Positions 44,020 through 53,696 of a stretch of 64,000 nt of DNA are shown here, in pieces. The translations under genes and the position numbers were made by a program. This DNA is from Wenjunlia vitaminophila DSM 41686 (GTDB taxonomy: Bacteria; Actinomycetota; Actinomycetes; Streptomycetales; Streptomycetaceae). The stretch covers positions 1 to 64,000 of the forward strand of contig NZ_KB904636.1 in NCBI RefSeq assembly GCF_000380165.1, given 5' to 3'. The notes under the pieces were generated by a model that worked only from the letters and a program-made list of their open reading frames with translations, searched no databases and had not been told where the DNA came from. The stretch's first letter is position 1; each line of letters starts with the position of its first letter.

Positions 44020-45141
44020 TCACCGCCTGTCCCACACCACCGGGCCGGAACAGCCGTGCCGCCGCGCCGAGCGCTCGGCGAAGGACTCCAGCACCTCTGC
44101 CAGCTCCTGGTCGTGCGGTAGGAGCCGGCTCGAGTGCTCGGCGTCCCTGACGGCGGACCGCACCGTGTAGACCGCCGTACCCATGCCCGGGCACTGAGCG
44201 GTCATCACCCGCACCTGCTGCTGACGCAACAGCTCCCGGCTCTCTGTGTCGTTCCGGCCCGCCGGGAGGAACTCCAGGGCGGCGGCACCGTACGGGCCGT
44301 AGGCCGCCTCCATCGTGTACAGCGGCGCGCCCCGCCAGCCCCGCAGGGCGCAGTCCTCCAGGACGCCCCGCTCCGCGGCCGTCTCGGAGACGTTGCGGAC
44401 GCCGAGTCGGGCCGCGGTGGCACGATCGAGCAACCCGGCACAGGTGCCGTCCGCCCGTTCCAGGTCCTCGTACTCCCAGACACGCGGAACACGGGGAACG
44501 TCCGGCGCCGACTGCCCAACGCCTCGGCCACAGTCCTCGCGCTCGCTGAGATTGCGTGCGGTCGCGGTGGCGAGCGCGGCCAGTTCCCGACGCTTCCCCC
44601 GGTCCTCGAAGGTCTCCTCCTCCAGGGTGGCCGTGACGGTGAGCAGCAGACCGTCCCACCCGAACGAGGCGAACCCCTCTTCATCACAGCCGAGCAGGAC
44701 CGTCACCATCCCAGTGTGCGCGTCCTGCGAGTTCCGGAAGAACGATCCGGTCCACTGCCCGCCGAGCGGCGCGTGTTCCGGCTCTCCCCGGGGACCACTG
44801 TGGAACGTCGGGACGCCTACTTCGAAGAACAGGTCGGGAATGTCCTGTTCACTTCCACGCTCCCGGAACCGGCACCAGGTCCCGTTGGCCCTCATGTGGT
44901 CGTTCCACCGTGCCAGCTCCACCCCGTCGAAGAGCAGCATCGCCTCGTCAACCGCGATCACGCCGCCGCACCCGCGGCCCAGCGCCTCGCGGGGGCTGAC
45001 CGCGTCCCCGCCGTCCACAAGTCCGCTGACCAGCCATGCCACCCCACCGGCGACCAGGAAGCCCACCAGGGCCAGCACCGCGTTGCGCCGCCGGTGCCCC
45101 CGGTACCACCACCGCAGTTCCGAATCGTCGGTCACTGCCAT
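44020..45141 (-). CDS. Membrane-anchored protein of unknown function
   Basis: A 373-residue protein with a short charged cytosolic tail (RWWYRGHRRRN), one transmembrane helix (about 19-42, AVLALVGFLVAGGVAWLVSG) and a large exported domain with about eight Cys, suggesting disulfides. Two similar halves may exist: a Cys-Arg-Phe motif TWCRFRE near 90 and DGTCAGLLDRATAARLG near 232. The latter recalls the Streptomyces protein pattern CxxLxxxxxA. ATG 45141 follows GGGGAGGGG and overlaps the end of the next upstream gene by 10 bp. No known family recognised. Confidence 0.72.
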   Translation of the reverse strand: MAVTDDSELRWWYRGHRRRNAVLALVGFLVAGGVAWLVSGLVDGGDAVSPREALGRGCGGVIAVDEAMLLFDGVELARWNDHMRANGTWCRFRERGSEQDIPDLFFEVGVPTFHSGPRGEPEHAPLGGQWTGSFFRNSQDAHTGMVTVLLGCDEEGFASFGWDGLLLTVTATLEEETFEDRGKRRELAALATATARNLSEREDCGRGVGQSAPDVPRVPRVWEYEDLERADGTCAGLLDRATAARLGVRNVSETAAERGVLEDCALRGWRGAPLYTMEAAYGPYGAAALEFLPAGRNDTESRELLRQQQVRVMTAQCPGMGTAVYTVRSAVRDAEHSSRLLPHDQELAEVLESFAERSARRHGCSGPVVWDRR

Positions 45142-46457
45142 CCCCTCCCCAGCGGGTGGACCTCGCCGCAGTCAGCCCGCCGTGGCCAGCTCCCCGCGTG
45201 TGCCAGGTACTGGCTCGTAACGGCGTCGGCCAGGTCCGGCAGCGCCTTCGTGTGCCGGCCGCTCACCGTGATCCGGTGCAGCCCCGGAGCGCCGCCGCAG
45301 CGGGTCTCCAGCCACACCACGTACAGCGGGGTGAGGGAGGGGTCCCGCCGCCCGGGGTCCGGCTCGTCATCCGGCGGCTCGGGAGGGGACACCACGCGAC
45401 CGTCCCCCAGCTCCGCCAGTTCCTTCCCGTGCTCGATGCGGGCCTGTTGTGCCGCGGCCCCGGCCCAACTCCCCACGGTCACCTCCGGCTCGTCGTCAGG
45501 CTCCCGCCTACCCAACGTGTCCAAGGACACGTGGGCGAGCACGCACCCGTTGCCCCAGGTCAGCTCCCCCGAGGCGGCGGCTTCCCACCGGATGTCCACC
45601 GGTGGGTCCTGCTCGATCACCGCCGGCGCCCCCGGCAGCACCGGGTCGGGGGCCAGGCCCAACGGCCCCGGGGCGAACCAGCCGCAGGAAGCCCGCACCC
45701 GGCCCGCCATCCGCCGCGCCTCCGCCACCTCCTCGTCCACCCTGGCGACCGGAACCACCCGTACCCGTGAGGCCTCCACCCGGGGGGCGACACAGCCCAC
45801 GGCCCGGCGCACCCGGTTCGCCGCATCCACCGCCAGCCTGGACTCGGCGGCCCTGGCGGCGTCCGCTGAGGACCCGACGTCCGCGCTGACCTCGAACGTG
45901 TCGACGGCTCCCGGGTGGCCGGGCAGCGGCTCGGCGCACCGCACCCGCACCGAGGCGGTGCCTTGTTGGGGGGCGTTCTCCTTCCGGTCGTCGGCGACCA
46001 GTGACGTCACCCCCACTCCGGGGAGCGCCGGGACAGCCACGCGAGTCACGGTGACCTGCACGTAGGGGTCGCCCTCGGCATCGCTGTCCGTGCCCAGGTA
46101 CAGCTCGCAGGACAGGTAGGTTTCGGCGCCGACCACCCCGTACCCCTCGAGGACGGCGCCGGAGGAGGTGCTCGACCACCGTTCGTCGTGGGCCTCTTCA
46201 CCGTCAGGCAACGCGCTGGCGATCCCGGCCCGGTCCAGCATGCCGTCACATGCCTGGCGCAGCACCTGCTGGTTGTCCGCCCGTCTCTCGGCCTCCCGCC
46301 AGGTCCGGACAGCCGTACACCCCCCGGCCGTTCCCAGTAAGAGCACTCCCACCAGGGCCTTGTCGAACCATGCGCTGCGCACTGCGCGACGCCACCACGC
46401 GGCTCGTTCCGCCCCAGCGGCGTCCTTGTCGGTACCCGCTTCCCCCACTGAGTGCAC
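45132..46457 (-). CDS. Membrane-anchored protein of unknown function, partner of the preceding
   Basis: A 441-residue protein with an N-terminal cytosolic segment, one hydrophobic helix (about 33-48, ALVGVLLLGTAGGCTAV) and a long exported part. A Cys directly after the helix could be a lipidation site but the context is not a clean lipobox. Scattered Cys and the motifs YLSCELYLG, RRAVGCVAPRV, GNGCVLAHVS resemble its downstream neighbour in style, and the two share a 10-bp overlap, so they are probably made together as a surface complex. The start is a GTG at 46457. Family unknown. Confidence 0.7.
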   Translation of the reverse strand: MHSVGEAGTDKDAAGAERAAWWRRAVRSAWFDKALVGVLLLGTAGGCTAVRTWREAERRADNQQVLRQACDGMLDRAGIASALPDGEEAHDERWSSTSSGAVLEGYGVVGAETYLSCELYLGTDSDAEGDPYVQVTVTRVAVPALPGVGVTSLVADDRKENAPQQGTASVRVRCAEPLPGHPGAVDTFEVSADVGSSADAARAAESRLAVDAANRVRRAVGCVAPRVEASRVRVVPVARVDEEVAEARRMAGRVRASCGWFAPGPLGLAPDPVLPGAPAVIEQDPPVDIRWEAAASGELTWGNGCVLAHVSLDTLGRREPDDEPEVTVGSWAGAAAQQARIEHGKELAELGDGRVVSPPEPPDDEPDPGRRDPSLTPLYVVWLETRCGGAPGLHRITVSGRHTKALPDLADAVTSQYLAHAGSWPRRADCGEVHPLGRGWQ

Positions 46458-46505
46458 GGACAGTGTCGCCTCCCCTGCGCTACGTATCCGGAACCGCTGG
46501 GGACC

Positions 46506-46990
46506 CTACCAACACGGTCGCCAGCACCTGAGGACCCGACCGCTACGGAGGTGCGTTTCGGCCAGGACGGGGCCGATCCCCTCGTTCACCGTGCGGCCCG
46601 CGTTGAGGATTTCGCGGCGGACGCCGTCGTAGGCGATGGACGAATAGGGGCGGTCGACGTCGGAGGAGGGGAGGGTGAGCAACAGGCTGTCGAAGTCGGG
46701 GTCTATGAGGCCGTGGCCCGAGTAGTACACGAGCAGGGTGTCCGTGGCACGACGCGCTGCGGTGCGGATCGTGTCGAGGACCTGCTCGGCGGACGACGGC
46801 TGCGACAGACGCAGGCAGTGGCCGGGTGGCAGCCCCCAGACCGCCGGGGCCCGGGGCCGTCCTCTCACGCCGTGGGTCAGCGTGACGTTGATGACGTCCA
46901 GCGCGCCCGTGGCGCCCGGCACCCCGGAACCGGGTCCGCCGCCCCCAACCGGGCGGCCCCGGCGAACACCAGGCCCGCTCCGCGAGCACA
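46506..46990 (-). pseudogene. Caspase-like (peptidase C14) fragment
   Basis: The central part reads VWGLPPGHCLRLSQPSSAEQ, then TLLVYYSGHGLIDPDFDSLL with the catalytic His, and then SSIAYDGVRREILNAG. This is the p20 region of Streptomyces caspase-like proteins. The segment that should follow, with the catalytic Cys (usually LDCCYSG), is absent; the frame ends in unrelated sequence. The N-terminal nucleoside-like start is also lost. It is a truncated relic upstream of the membrane-protein pair. Confidence 0.6.
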
Positions 46991-47026
46991 TGGAAACACA
47001 TCCGTGTCATCCTCGTCACAGCGTTC

Positions 47027-47040
47027 TGGGAGCGCTCTCA
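47027..47040. promoter_or_regulatory. CebR-type box upstream of lacI-family gene
   Basis: TGGGAGCGCTCTCA differs at one position from the TGGGAGCGCTCCCA CebR operator known in Streptomyces. It lies about 90 bp before the regulator start, suggesting autorepression. Confidence 0.7.
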
Positions 47041-47125
47041 AAAATCGGAGGGTAGCGTTTATCCTGATCCGCGTCGGATCAGCGGCGCGGCCCAGGCCGC
47101 GGATGAAGACGAGGAGTTGGCCGCC

Positions 47126-48154
47126 TTGCCCGAGCAGACCACTGGGGCGTCCCGCCCCACGCTGGAAGCCGTTGCGGCGCACGCCGGCGTGTCCCGGGCG
47201 ACGGTCTCGCGGGTCGTCAACGGCGGTGCGGGCGTGCGTCAGCATCTGGTGGACAAGGTTCGCAAGGCGGTCGAGGACCTGGGTTATGTGCCGAATCACG
47301 CGGCTCGTTCGCTGGTCACTCGGCGTCATGGCGCGGTGGCCGTCATCATCGCGGAACCGGAGTTCCGGGTCTTCTCCGACCCGTTCTTCGAGCAGCAGGT
47401 GCGCGGGATCAGCCGGGAGCTGACCGCTCATGACTCGCAGATGGTGCTGCTGTGGGTGGAGGGTGTCGGCGATCACCAGCGGATCGCGCGCTACTTGGAC
47501 GGAGGGCATGTGGACGGCGCGCTCGCCTTCTCCCTGCACAGCGACGACCGGTTGCCGGCGCTGATCGCCCGGAGCAGTGTCCAGGCGGTGTTCGGAGGAC
47601 GCCCGCCGGTGGGCTCGGGCCTGAGCGTGCCGTTCGTCGACTGCGACAATCGCGGCGGGGCCCGGGAGGCAGTACGGCACCTGGTGTCCCTGGGGCGCCG
47701 GTGCGTCGCGCACATCGCGGGCCCGCGTGACCAGACCTCCGCGCTGGACCGGATCGCGGGCTACCACGACGTGCTGGTCGACCCCGATCCGGCGCTGCTG
47801 TGCCAGGGCGACTTCACCCGGGAGAGCGGGGCCCGCGCCATGGCCGAGCTGCTGGACCGGCGGCCGGAACTGGACGCGGTTTTCGCTGCCAACGACCTGA
47901 TGGCCGCGGGTGCGCTGCACACTCTGCGGGAGCGCCGACTTCGGGTGCCGGAGGACATCGCAGTGGTTGGCTTCGACGACATGGATTCGGTGGTAAGAGA
48001 CACCGAACCGGCACTCACCACGGTGCGTCAGGACATCGAGGGCATGGGTCGGCTCATGGTGAAGCTCCTGATGCGTCTGCTGCAGGGACGGAGTGATGCG
48101 GCACCAGCATCTGTGATCACGCAGACGAGTCTGGTCCGGCGGGCGTCGGCATGA
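47126..48154 (+). CDS. LacI-family repressor, CebR-like
   Basis: A 342-residue regulator. The N-terminal helix-turn-helix is TLEAVAAHAGVSRATVSRVV, and the hinge helix is NHAARSLVTRR. A periplasmic-binding-protein-like sensor domain (about 65-335) has VDCDNRGGAREAVRHLVSLG and AAGALHTLRERRLRVPEDIA. TTG 47126 is favoured since GAGGAG sits nine bases upstream; a TTG at 47117 is too close to it. Three palindromes of the GAGAGCGCTCTC type lie before this gene, the GH81 gene and the binding-protein gene, so it most likely represses them until a beta-glucoside, perhaps laminaribiose or cellobiose, binds. Confidence 0.88.
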   Translation: MPEQTTGASRPTLEAVAAHAGVSRATVSRVVNGGAGVRQHLVDKVRKAVEDLGYVPNHAARSLVTRRHGAVAVIIAEPEFRVFSDPFFEQQVRGISRELTAHDSQMVLLWVEGVGDHQRIARYLDGGHVDGALAFSLHSDDRLPALIARSSVQAVFGGRPPVGSGLSVPFVDCDNRGGAREAVRHLVSLGRRCVAHIAGPRDQTSALDRIAGYHDVLVDPDPALLCQGDFTRESGARAMAELLDRRPELDAVFAANDLMAAGALHTLRERRLRVPEDIAVVGFDDMDSVVRDTEPALTTVRQDIEGMGRLMVKLLMRLLQGRSDAAPASVITQTSLVRRASA

Positions 48155-48188
48155 GGCGGCGGCTGGGGCCCGGGCCCCAGCCGCCGCC
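48155..48188. terminator. Long perfect palindrome, bidirectional terminator
   Basis: Two 17-base arms (GGCGGCGGCTGGGGCCC at 48155-48171 and its complement at 48172-48188) with no unpaired loop bases. It begins right after the lacI-family stop and lies 24 bp from the convergent GH81 stop. Confidence 0.75.
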
Positions 48189-48211
48189 CCTCAGGGGGTC
48201 GTCCGGTTGCG

Positions 48212-50974
48212 TCAGTCGTACGGGATGACCAGTACGGCGGTGTCCGTACCCGTCTGGAGACGGGAGTCCGCGTTGCCGATCGCGCTCCAGACCTCCAGGC
48301 GTATCGTTCCGCCGCGCAGGTCACCGAGGGCGCCGGTGGCGGACTTCAGGCCACGGGTCTGGTTGTACTCCTCCCAGCCCGGGAGTGGATCCGTGGCGAA
48401 GTAGTGGTACGTCTCCGTCCGGTCGAAGGTGCCGTCTCCGGTGAGGTCGTAGCTGATCCGGGCCTGTTGGCCGAGGCCAACGGCCGTACCGGCGTCCACC
48501 GGTAGGCGGAACGCGGTGGTACCGCCGGTTCTGAAGGTCGCGTTGACGCCCTTGGCCTCGTACACCAGCGGCTTGTTGGGGGTGCCGTCGTAGTTGGCGC
48601 CACCGGCCGAGGGGATGGTGTCGCTGCCGGGCGTGCCGCCGGTGGACGTGGTGAGGACGCCGCCGGAGCGAAGTTGGAAGGTGTTGCCGGTCGAGGGCTC
48701 CGGGTCGGGTCCCGAGCCGGTCGCGGTGGCGGTGGACCGGGCGGGTACGGCGAGGGCCTTGCCGTCGGAGAAGGTCACGGTGCGGGTTGCGGAGCCGTAG
48801 TTGTGAGCCACGTAGGTGCGGGTCCCGTCCTTGTCGAAGACCGCGGAGGTCGGGATGTCGCCGGTCACCGAGGTGTCGGGGGCGCCGAGGGCGTCCAGGC
48901 TGGTGATCCAGTGGTAGGTGTGCGCCTTGGACTCCCCCGTCTCCGGGGTGTACTGGGCGTGGCCCACGTCCCATTTCGCCCTTGCGGCCGTCGGGTCGGC
49001 GAGGGACTCGAACTCCCAGAGGATGTCGCGCCATTCAACGGCTGGTCCGCCGTTCTCCCGCTCCATTTCGGCGATGTTGCGCCGGATCGCGGCCTGGTGG
49101 CCGCCGAGGTGGAGTGAGCCGCCGGTGACCGGGAGGGCGTTGATGCCGTGGATCTCCTCGGGGTTGGCGGTCCACCAGGTGGCGTAGGCGGCGCCGCTTC
49201 CCCACACCATACCGGCGGTGTCGTGGCCGAAGGAGTCCGGGAAGACCTGCTGGTCGGAGTCGAACCAGTACTGGGCGATGGCCTCGCTCTCGGTGGCCAG
49301 CAGGTAGCTGCCGAGGTCACGCAGAGCGGCGTCGTCGGTGGCCGAGCCCCAAAGTACGAGGGCGGCGCTGAGGTTGGTGGACTCCGAGGAGGACTCCTGG
49401 TTGTTGCCCGCGGCGAAGCCCTGGTGGCCGGAGGCCCAGCTGTGTCCGGCGTAGACGTCGAAGCCCCGCAGGAAGGGGAAGGCGGTGTCGGTGCGGCTGG
49501 GGTTGGCGGTGTCGCGGACGAGGGTCTTGACCATGCCTCCCCAGGCGGAGTCGGCGGCCCAGTCCGCGTCGTACTGGGCGATGATCGCGGCCGCGTAGAC
49601 GTAGTAACCGTAGTGGAAGTGGTGGTCGTTGAGCTCGGTGTCGCTGCCGTAGGAGGCGGGGTAGCCGGTGAGGGTCTTCCAGTCGCGGTCATAGGAGAAC
49701 TCGTTCGCTCCGCCCGCGGCGAACCAGTCCTGGAGGCGGCCCTTGAGGAGGGCGAGAAGCTTGTCGCGGGTCGCGGTCTCGCCTATTTGGTCAGCGAGCG
49801 ACACCAGTTGGGCGAGTCTGCCGAGCGCCTTGCCGGTCCAGTAGGTGTCGACGGCTCCGGAGAACGGGTCGGAGGAGGAGACGACCTCATTCAGGTACCC
49901 GCGCAGCCTCGCGGCGTCGATGGCGCTGGTTCGGGGCAGGCCGGGCAGGACCGGGGCTGCCTTCTGGACGGTGGTGAAGGCCGTGCCCTCACGGACCTTC
50001 ATGGTTCCGCGCGGCGAGACGTAGGTGTAGGAGGTGAGGGGGTCGGTGGTGTGCAGCCACTGGTGCCGGTAGAGGGCCTGGAGGGTACCGCTTCCCGTGC
50101 CTTCCTTGGCCTGTGTGGTGAGGCTGTAGGTAGCGCGGACGGTGCCGTCGCTGGTGTCCCAGTCAACCCGGGATCCGGTGACGAAGTTGAAGGCGTACTT
50201 CCGGTACGTCGCGAGCGCCTCGGTGGAGGGCAGGACGGCGAGGGAGAAGTAGTCCTTGCCGCCGAGGCCGGCGCTGATCGTGGAACCGGAGACGTTCCAG
50301 TCGCTGCCGGTGGGGGCGAAGAGGGCATAGTGGTGGCCGGCGACGGTGATGCCCAGGATGTTGCCCTCGTCGGCGAAGACGGCGGCGGTGCCCGCGGTGG
50401 TGATCTGGGCGTTGCCGCCGGATCCCTGGGCGTACACGAAGGGCAGGCCGTGCCCGATGGTGGTGCGCAGGGTGTGGGTGCCGTCGGACCAGTAGGGGGT
50501 GACGGTCCAGTCGGACCATGCGTCGGCCTTGGTGTCAGGCGAGTTCAGCCCGGCCACGCCGAGGGTGAGGTCCCGCTTGTGGGCGAACTCGTACTGGCGG
50601 CCGTCCCCGACGATGGCGGGGTTGGTGGGGTAGCCGATTTCCAGTCCGCCCGCGACCGCCTGGTAGGTGAGGGGATGGCCGTACATGGGGGTGGAGTACG
50701 GGTTGTCGCCGTAGCGCTGGAAGGCGAGCGAGGACCACCAGTCGTTGGTGGGTACCGGCCGGTCCTTGGCAGCGGCAGTGAGCTTGGGCGTCACGGGTGT
50801 GCCTGTGTTCGTGGTGGGGCCGGAGGTGCCGGCGGGCCGGGTGTCGGAGTAGCTGCCGGCCCCTACGGGGACGGTGGCGGCCGCGGCGGAGGGCGCCAGC
50901 GGACCGAGTCCGACGGCCGCCAGCGCGGCAGCTAGTGCCAGCGCGGCGGCTGAGCGCGGGCGAGGGACTGGCAT
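48212..50974 (-). CDS. Secreted GH81 endo-beta-1,3-glucanase with CBM56-like tail
   Basis: A 920-residue exported enzyme that cuts beta-1,3-glucans such as laminarin or fungal wall glucan. ATG 50974 follows GAGGTG; the signal peptide (RPRSAAALALAAALAAVGLG) is cleaved near AAA-TVP. The GH81 barrel includes the hallmark DTELNDHHFHYGYYVYAAAI, then GFDVYAGHSWASGHQGFAAG and NNQESSSESTNLSAALVLWG, whose acidic residues form the active site. A linker near 760 leads to a C-terminal module with YDLTGDGTFDRTETYHYFAT that looks like CBM56, a beta-1,3-glucan binder. It is transcribed away from the transporter operon, from a promoter carrying a CebR-type box. Confidence 0.9.
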   Translation of the reverse strand: MPVPRPRSAAALALAAALAAVGLGPLAPSAAAATVPVGAGSYSDTRPAGTSGPTTNTGTPVTPKLTAAAKDRPVPTNDWWSSLAFQRYGDNPYSTPMYGHPLTYQAVAGGLEIGYPTNPAIVGDGRQYEFAHKRDLTLGVAGLNSPDTKADAWSDWTVTPYWSDGTHTLRTTIGHGLPFVYAQGSGGNAQITTAGTAAVFADEGNILGITVAGHHYALFAPTGSDWNVSGSTISAGLGGKDYFSLAVLPSTEALATYRKYAFNFVTGSRVDWDTSDGTVRATYSLTTQAKEGTGSGTLQALYRHQWLHTTDPLTSYTYVSPRGTMKVREGTAFTTVQKAAPVLPGLPRTSAIDAARLRGYLNEVVSSSDPFSGAVDTYWTGKALGRLAQLVSLADQIGETATRDKLLALLKGRLQDWFAAGGANEFSYDRDWKTLTGYPASYGSDTELNDHHFHYGYYVYAAAIIAQYDADWAADSAWGGMVKTLVRDTANPSRTDTAFPFLRGFDVYAGHSWASGHQGFAAGNNQESSSESTNLSAALVLWGSATDDAALRDLGSYLLATESEAIAQYWFDSDQQVFPDSFGHDTAGMVWGSGAAYATWWTANPEEIHGINALPVTGGSLHLGGHQAAIRRNIAEMERENGGPAVEWRDILWEFESLADPTAARAKWDVGHAQYTPETGESKAHTYHWITSLDALGAPDTSVTGDIPTSAVFDKDGTRTYVAHNYGSATRTVTFSDGKALAVPARSTATATGSGPDPEPSTGNTFQLRSGGVLTTSTGGTPGSDTIPSAGGANYDGTPNKPLVYEAKGVNATFRTGGTTAFRLPVDAGTAVGLGQQARISYDLTGDGTFDRTETYHYFATDPLPGWEEYNQTRGLKSATGALGDLRGGTIRLEVWSAIGNADSRLQTGTDTAVLVIPYD

Positions 50975-51142
50975 GCGGAACACCTCATATCATCACGATG
51001 GGCAGAGCGGCTCAACAGCGATACGGCTGCGGCAGGCCGCCGAGCACCGCGGTCGAAGCCAGCGGTGCCCGGCGCATACGGCGATGTACGGCGGTGCAGG
51101 CGGGAACGCGCGGAGTGCGGTTGGTTGTCTCCGGACTCAATC

Positions 51143-51156
51143 CGAGAGCGCTCTCA
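51143..51156. promoter_or_regulatory. CebR-type box at GH81 promoter
   Basis: Perfect 12-bp palindrome GAGAGCGCTCTC (51144-51155), just downstream of the -10 of the minus-strand promoter, around the likely transcription start. Confidence 0.75.
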
Positions 51157-51166
51157 GATGGCCTGA

Positions 51167-51196
51167 AACGTAGAACTCCTGAAACATGGCTGTCAA
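51167..51196 (-). promoter_or_regulatory. Promoter of the GH81 gene
   Basis: On the minus strand, TTGACA (51196-51191) and TACGTT (51172-51167) are 18 bp apart, close to the housekeeping consensus. The operator at 51143-51156 follows directly. Confidence 0.6.
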
Positions 51197-51293
51197 TACA
51201 GGGCGCACACCCGACACCTAGGCCGAATCAGACCTGTTAAGTGTTCAAGTCTTGACGGATCGTGCGCTTCACAGGCAGGCTCCCCTGGCATGC

Positions 51294-51307
51294 TGAGAGC
51301 GCTCTCA
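51294..51307. promoter_or_regulatory. CebR-type box before the ABC transporter operon
   Basis: Perfect 14-bp palindrome TGAGAGCGCTCTCA, 40 bp upstream of the binding-protein ATG and downstream of a TTGACG -35-like element at about 51252. Confidence 0.78.
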
Positions 51308-51347
51308 CGTTGCGCTCGTGCGACCCCCGAGCCAAGGGAGGCTTCCC

Positions 51348-52649
51348 ATGCCCACTGCCCGAGCCGCCAAGAGAGCCGCATTCCGCTTGGGGGCGGTCGT
51401 GCTCGCCGGGGCCTTGCTCGCTGCTTGCGGGGGGTCGTCGGATGGCGCCTCTGACAGCGCTAACGGGAAGGTCACGATCACTGTCGACCTGTTTGGCTCC
51501 TTTGGCTACAAGGAGGCCGGGCTCTACGCCGAGTACGAAAGGCTCCACCCCAATGTGACGATCAAGCAGACGGACACCGAGGACGAGGCCGACTACTGGA
51601 GGTCGCTGCAGACCCGGCTCGCCGGGGGCGCCGGCCTCGCCGATGTCCAGGGCGTCGAGGTGGGCCGGATCGCCTCCGTCACCCAGCAGCAGGCCGACAA
51701 GTTCGAGGATCTCCGGAAGTACGGCGCCGACGCGCTCAAGGGGCAGTTCGCCGAGGCCAAGTGGGCCGCTGCCACAGGGCGGAACGGCGAGGTGCTCGGT
51801 CTCGGCACCGATGTCGGCCCGGAGGCGATGTGTTACCGCACCGACCTCCTCAAGCAGGCGGGACTGCCCACTGACCGCGAGGTACTGTCGAAGCGTTGGG
51901 CCACCTGGGACGGCTACCTGGAGCTCGGCAGGCAGTACAAGGCGAAGGCTCCGAGCAAGAGCGCCTGGCTGGACAGCGTCGGCAGCCTCTTCTCGATCAT
52001 GATCGGGCAAGAGGAGGAGCGCTACTACGACGACTCGGGCGCGCTGATCTGGGAGACCAACCCGGCGATCGAGAACGCCTGGAACGCCTCCATCGAGGCG
52101 TCCGAGGCAGGTCTCAGCGCCAAGCTCGACCAGTGGTCGCCGCAGTGGAATCAGGCTTTCTCGGCCGGATCCTTCGCGACCCTCCCCTGCCCCGCGTGGA
52201 TGCTCGGCTACATCAAGGGCCAGGCCGGCGAGACGGGCAAGGGCAAGTGGGACATCGCCGCGCTTCCGGGCGGCGCCGGCAACTGGGGAGGCTCGTACCT
52301 CGCCGTCCCCCGCGCCGCCAAGCACAAGAAGGAGGCGTACGAGCTGATCAAGTGGCTCACGGCGCCCGAGCAACAGTCCAAGATCTTCGCCAAACAGGGC
52401 AACTTCCCGTCGGCCACCGCTGCCATCGCGCAGATCGCTGACGCGACGGATCCCTACTTTTCCGGTGCCCCGATCGGACGGATCTTCGGTGAGGCCGCCG
52501 AGGCCGCCCCCGTACAGGTTCTCGGCGTCCACGACCAGAACGTCGCCCAGCAGATCACCAATGCGCTGAGTGAGGTGGAGCGCAAGGGCACGAAGCCCGA
52601 CAAGGCATGGGAGAACGCCAAGAAGGGCGTCAAGAACATCATCGGGTGA
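51348..52649 (+). CDS. CebE-like sugar-binding lipoprotein
   Basis: A 433-residue CUT1 solute-binding protein. ATG 51348 follows AAGGGAGG. A lipoprotein signal ends in GALLAAC-GGSS, with lipidation at Cys26. The mature domain starts ITVDLFGSFGYKEAGLYAEY, and further family blocks are GLGTDVGPEAMCYRTDLLKQ and CPAWMLGYIKGQ. This resembles the cello-oligosaccharide binding protein CebE, but the GH81 partner suggests beta-1,3-gluco-oligosaccharides. It is the first gene of an operon with two permeases and a GH1 beta-glucosidase, under a CebR-type box. Confidence 0.88.
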   Translation: MPTARAAKRAAFRLGAVVLAGALLAACGGSSDGASDSANGKVTITVDLFGSFGYKEAGLYAEYERLHPNVTIKQTDTEDEADYWRSLQTRLAGGAGLADVQGVEVGRIASVTQQQADKFEDLRKYGADALKGQFAEAKWAAATGRNGEVLGLGTDVGPEAMCYRTDLLKQAGLPTDREVLSKRWATWDGYLELGRQYKAKAPSKSAWLDSVGSLFSIMIGQEEERYYDDSGALIWETNPAIENAWNASIEASEAGLSAKLDQWSPQWNQAFSAGSFATLPCPAWMLGYIKGQAGETGKGKWDIAALPGGAGNWGGSYLAVPRAAKHKKEAYELIKWLTAPEQQSKIFAKQGNFPSATAAIAQIADATDPYFSGAPIGRIFGEAAEAAPVQVLGVHDQNVAQQITNALSEVERKGTKPDKAWENAKKGVKNIIG

Positions 52650-52748
52650 CCAGTCACCTCCGCGCCGCGGTCCGGGCAACTCCTGCCCCGCCCGGACCGG
52701 CCCGGAGGGTCCCCGCCCCGGCACCGACTCCTCCCGAAGGGCCGCAAC

Positions 52749-53696
52749 GTGACCCTCACCGCATCCGCGCGACCGAACCCAGCGAGCCGGCCGTCCAGCA
52801 TCCGGCGCGTGTGGCGCCAGCTCTCCCCCTACGCCTACATCGCCCCCTTCTTCTCCCTGTTCGCCGCCTTCGGACTCTTCCCACTGATCTACACGGCCTA
52901 CGTGTCGCTGTACCGGGTGGAACTCCAGACGCCGGGCGACATGGAGTGGCGCGGGCTGGACAACTACACCGCGTTGCTGGCCGACGAGTTCTTCTGGACC
53001 TCGCTCCGCAACACCTTCACCATCGGGGTGCTGTCCACCGTCCCCCAACTGGTCATGGCGCTGGGCCTCGCGCACGTGCTCAACTACAAACTGCGCGGGC
53101 GGACGTTCTTCCGCACTGCGATCCTGCTTCCGTACGCGACCTCCGTCGCCGCCGCCACGCTCGTCTTCGCCCAGCTCTTCGGCCGTGACTTCGGCCTGAT
53201 CAACTACGGGCTCGGGCTCGTCGGCATCAGCCCGGTCGACTGGCAGACCGGCACGGTCGCCTCCCAGATCGCCGTCTCCACCATCGTCATCTGGCGCTGG
53301 ACCGGGTACAACGCCCTGATCTACCTGGCAGGCATGCAGTCCATACCGCACGAGCTCTACGAGGCCGCCGAGATGGACGGGGCATCACGCTGGCGGCAGT
53401 TCGTTCACGTCACCCTGCCGGGGCTGCGACCCACGATCGTCTTCACGGTCATCGTCTCCACGATCGGTGCCACCCAGCTCTTCGGCGAGCCGCTGCTCTT
53501 CGAGGGATCCGTCTCCGGCGGCATCTCACACCAGTACCAGACCCTCGGGCTCTACATGTACGAGCAGGGCTGGGGCTTCTTCCACCTGGGCCGGGCCGCC
53601 GCCATCGCCTGGGTGATGTTCCTGCTGATCCTGGCGCTCGTCGGGGCCAACGCCCTCATCACCCGCCGCCATTCCCGCAAGGAGGCCGGCCGATGA
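52749..53696 (+). CDS. CebF-like ABC transporter permease
   Basis: A 315-residue MalF-type permease with six membrane helices. GTG 52749 follows GAAGGG. EAA loop [20 protein letters not shown] near residue 215. It lies 99 bp after the binding-protein gene and overlaps the next permease by ATGA. No ATPase gene is present; a shared MsiK-type ATPase is expected from the genus. Confidence 0.88.
   Translation: MTLTASARPNPASRPSSIRRVWRQLSPYAYIAPFFSLFAAFGLFPLIYTAYVSLYRVELQTPGDMEWRGLDNYTALLADEFFWTSLRNTFTIGVLSTVPQLVMALGLAHVLNYKLRGRTFFRTAILLPYATSVAAATLVFAQLFGRDFGLINYGLGLVGISPVDWQTGTVASQIAVSTIVIWRWTGYNALIYLAGMQSIPHELYEAAEMDGASRWRQFVHVTLPGLRPTIVFTVIVSTIGATQLFGEPLLFEGSVSGGISHQYQTLGLYMYEQGWGFFHLGRAAAIAWVMFLLILALVGANALITRRHSRKEAGR

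Noticed and set aside
49148-50935. A 595-residue open frame on the plus strand opposite the GH81 gene
   Set aside because: Antisense to clear GH81 coding sequence, without family motifs or ribosome binding site.
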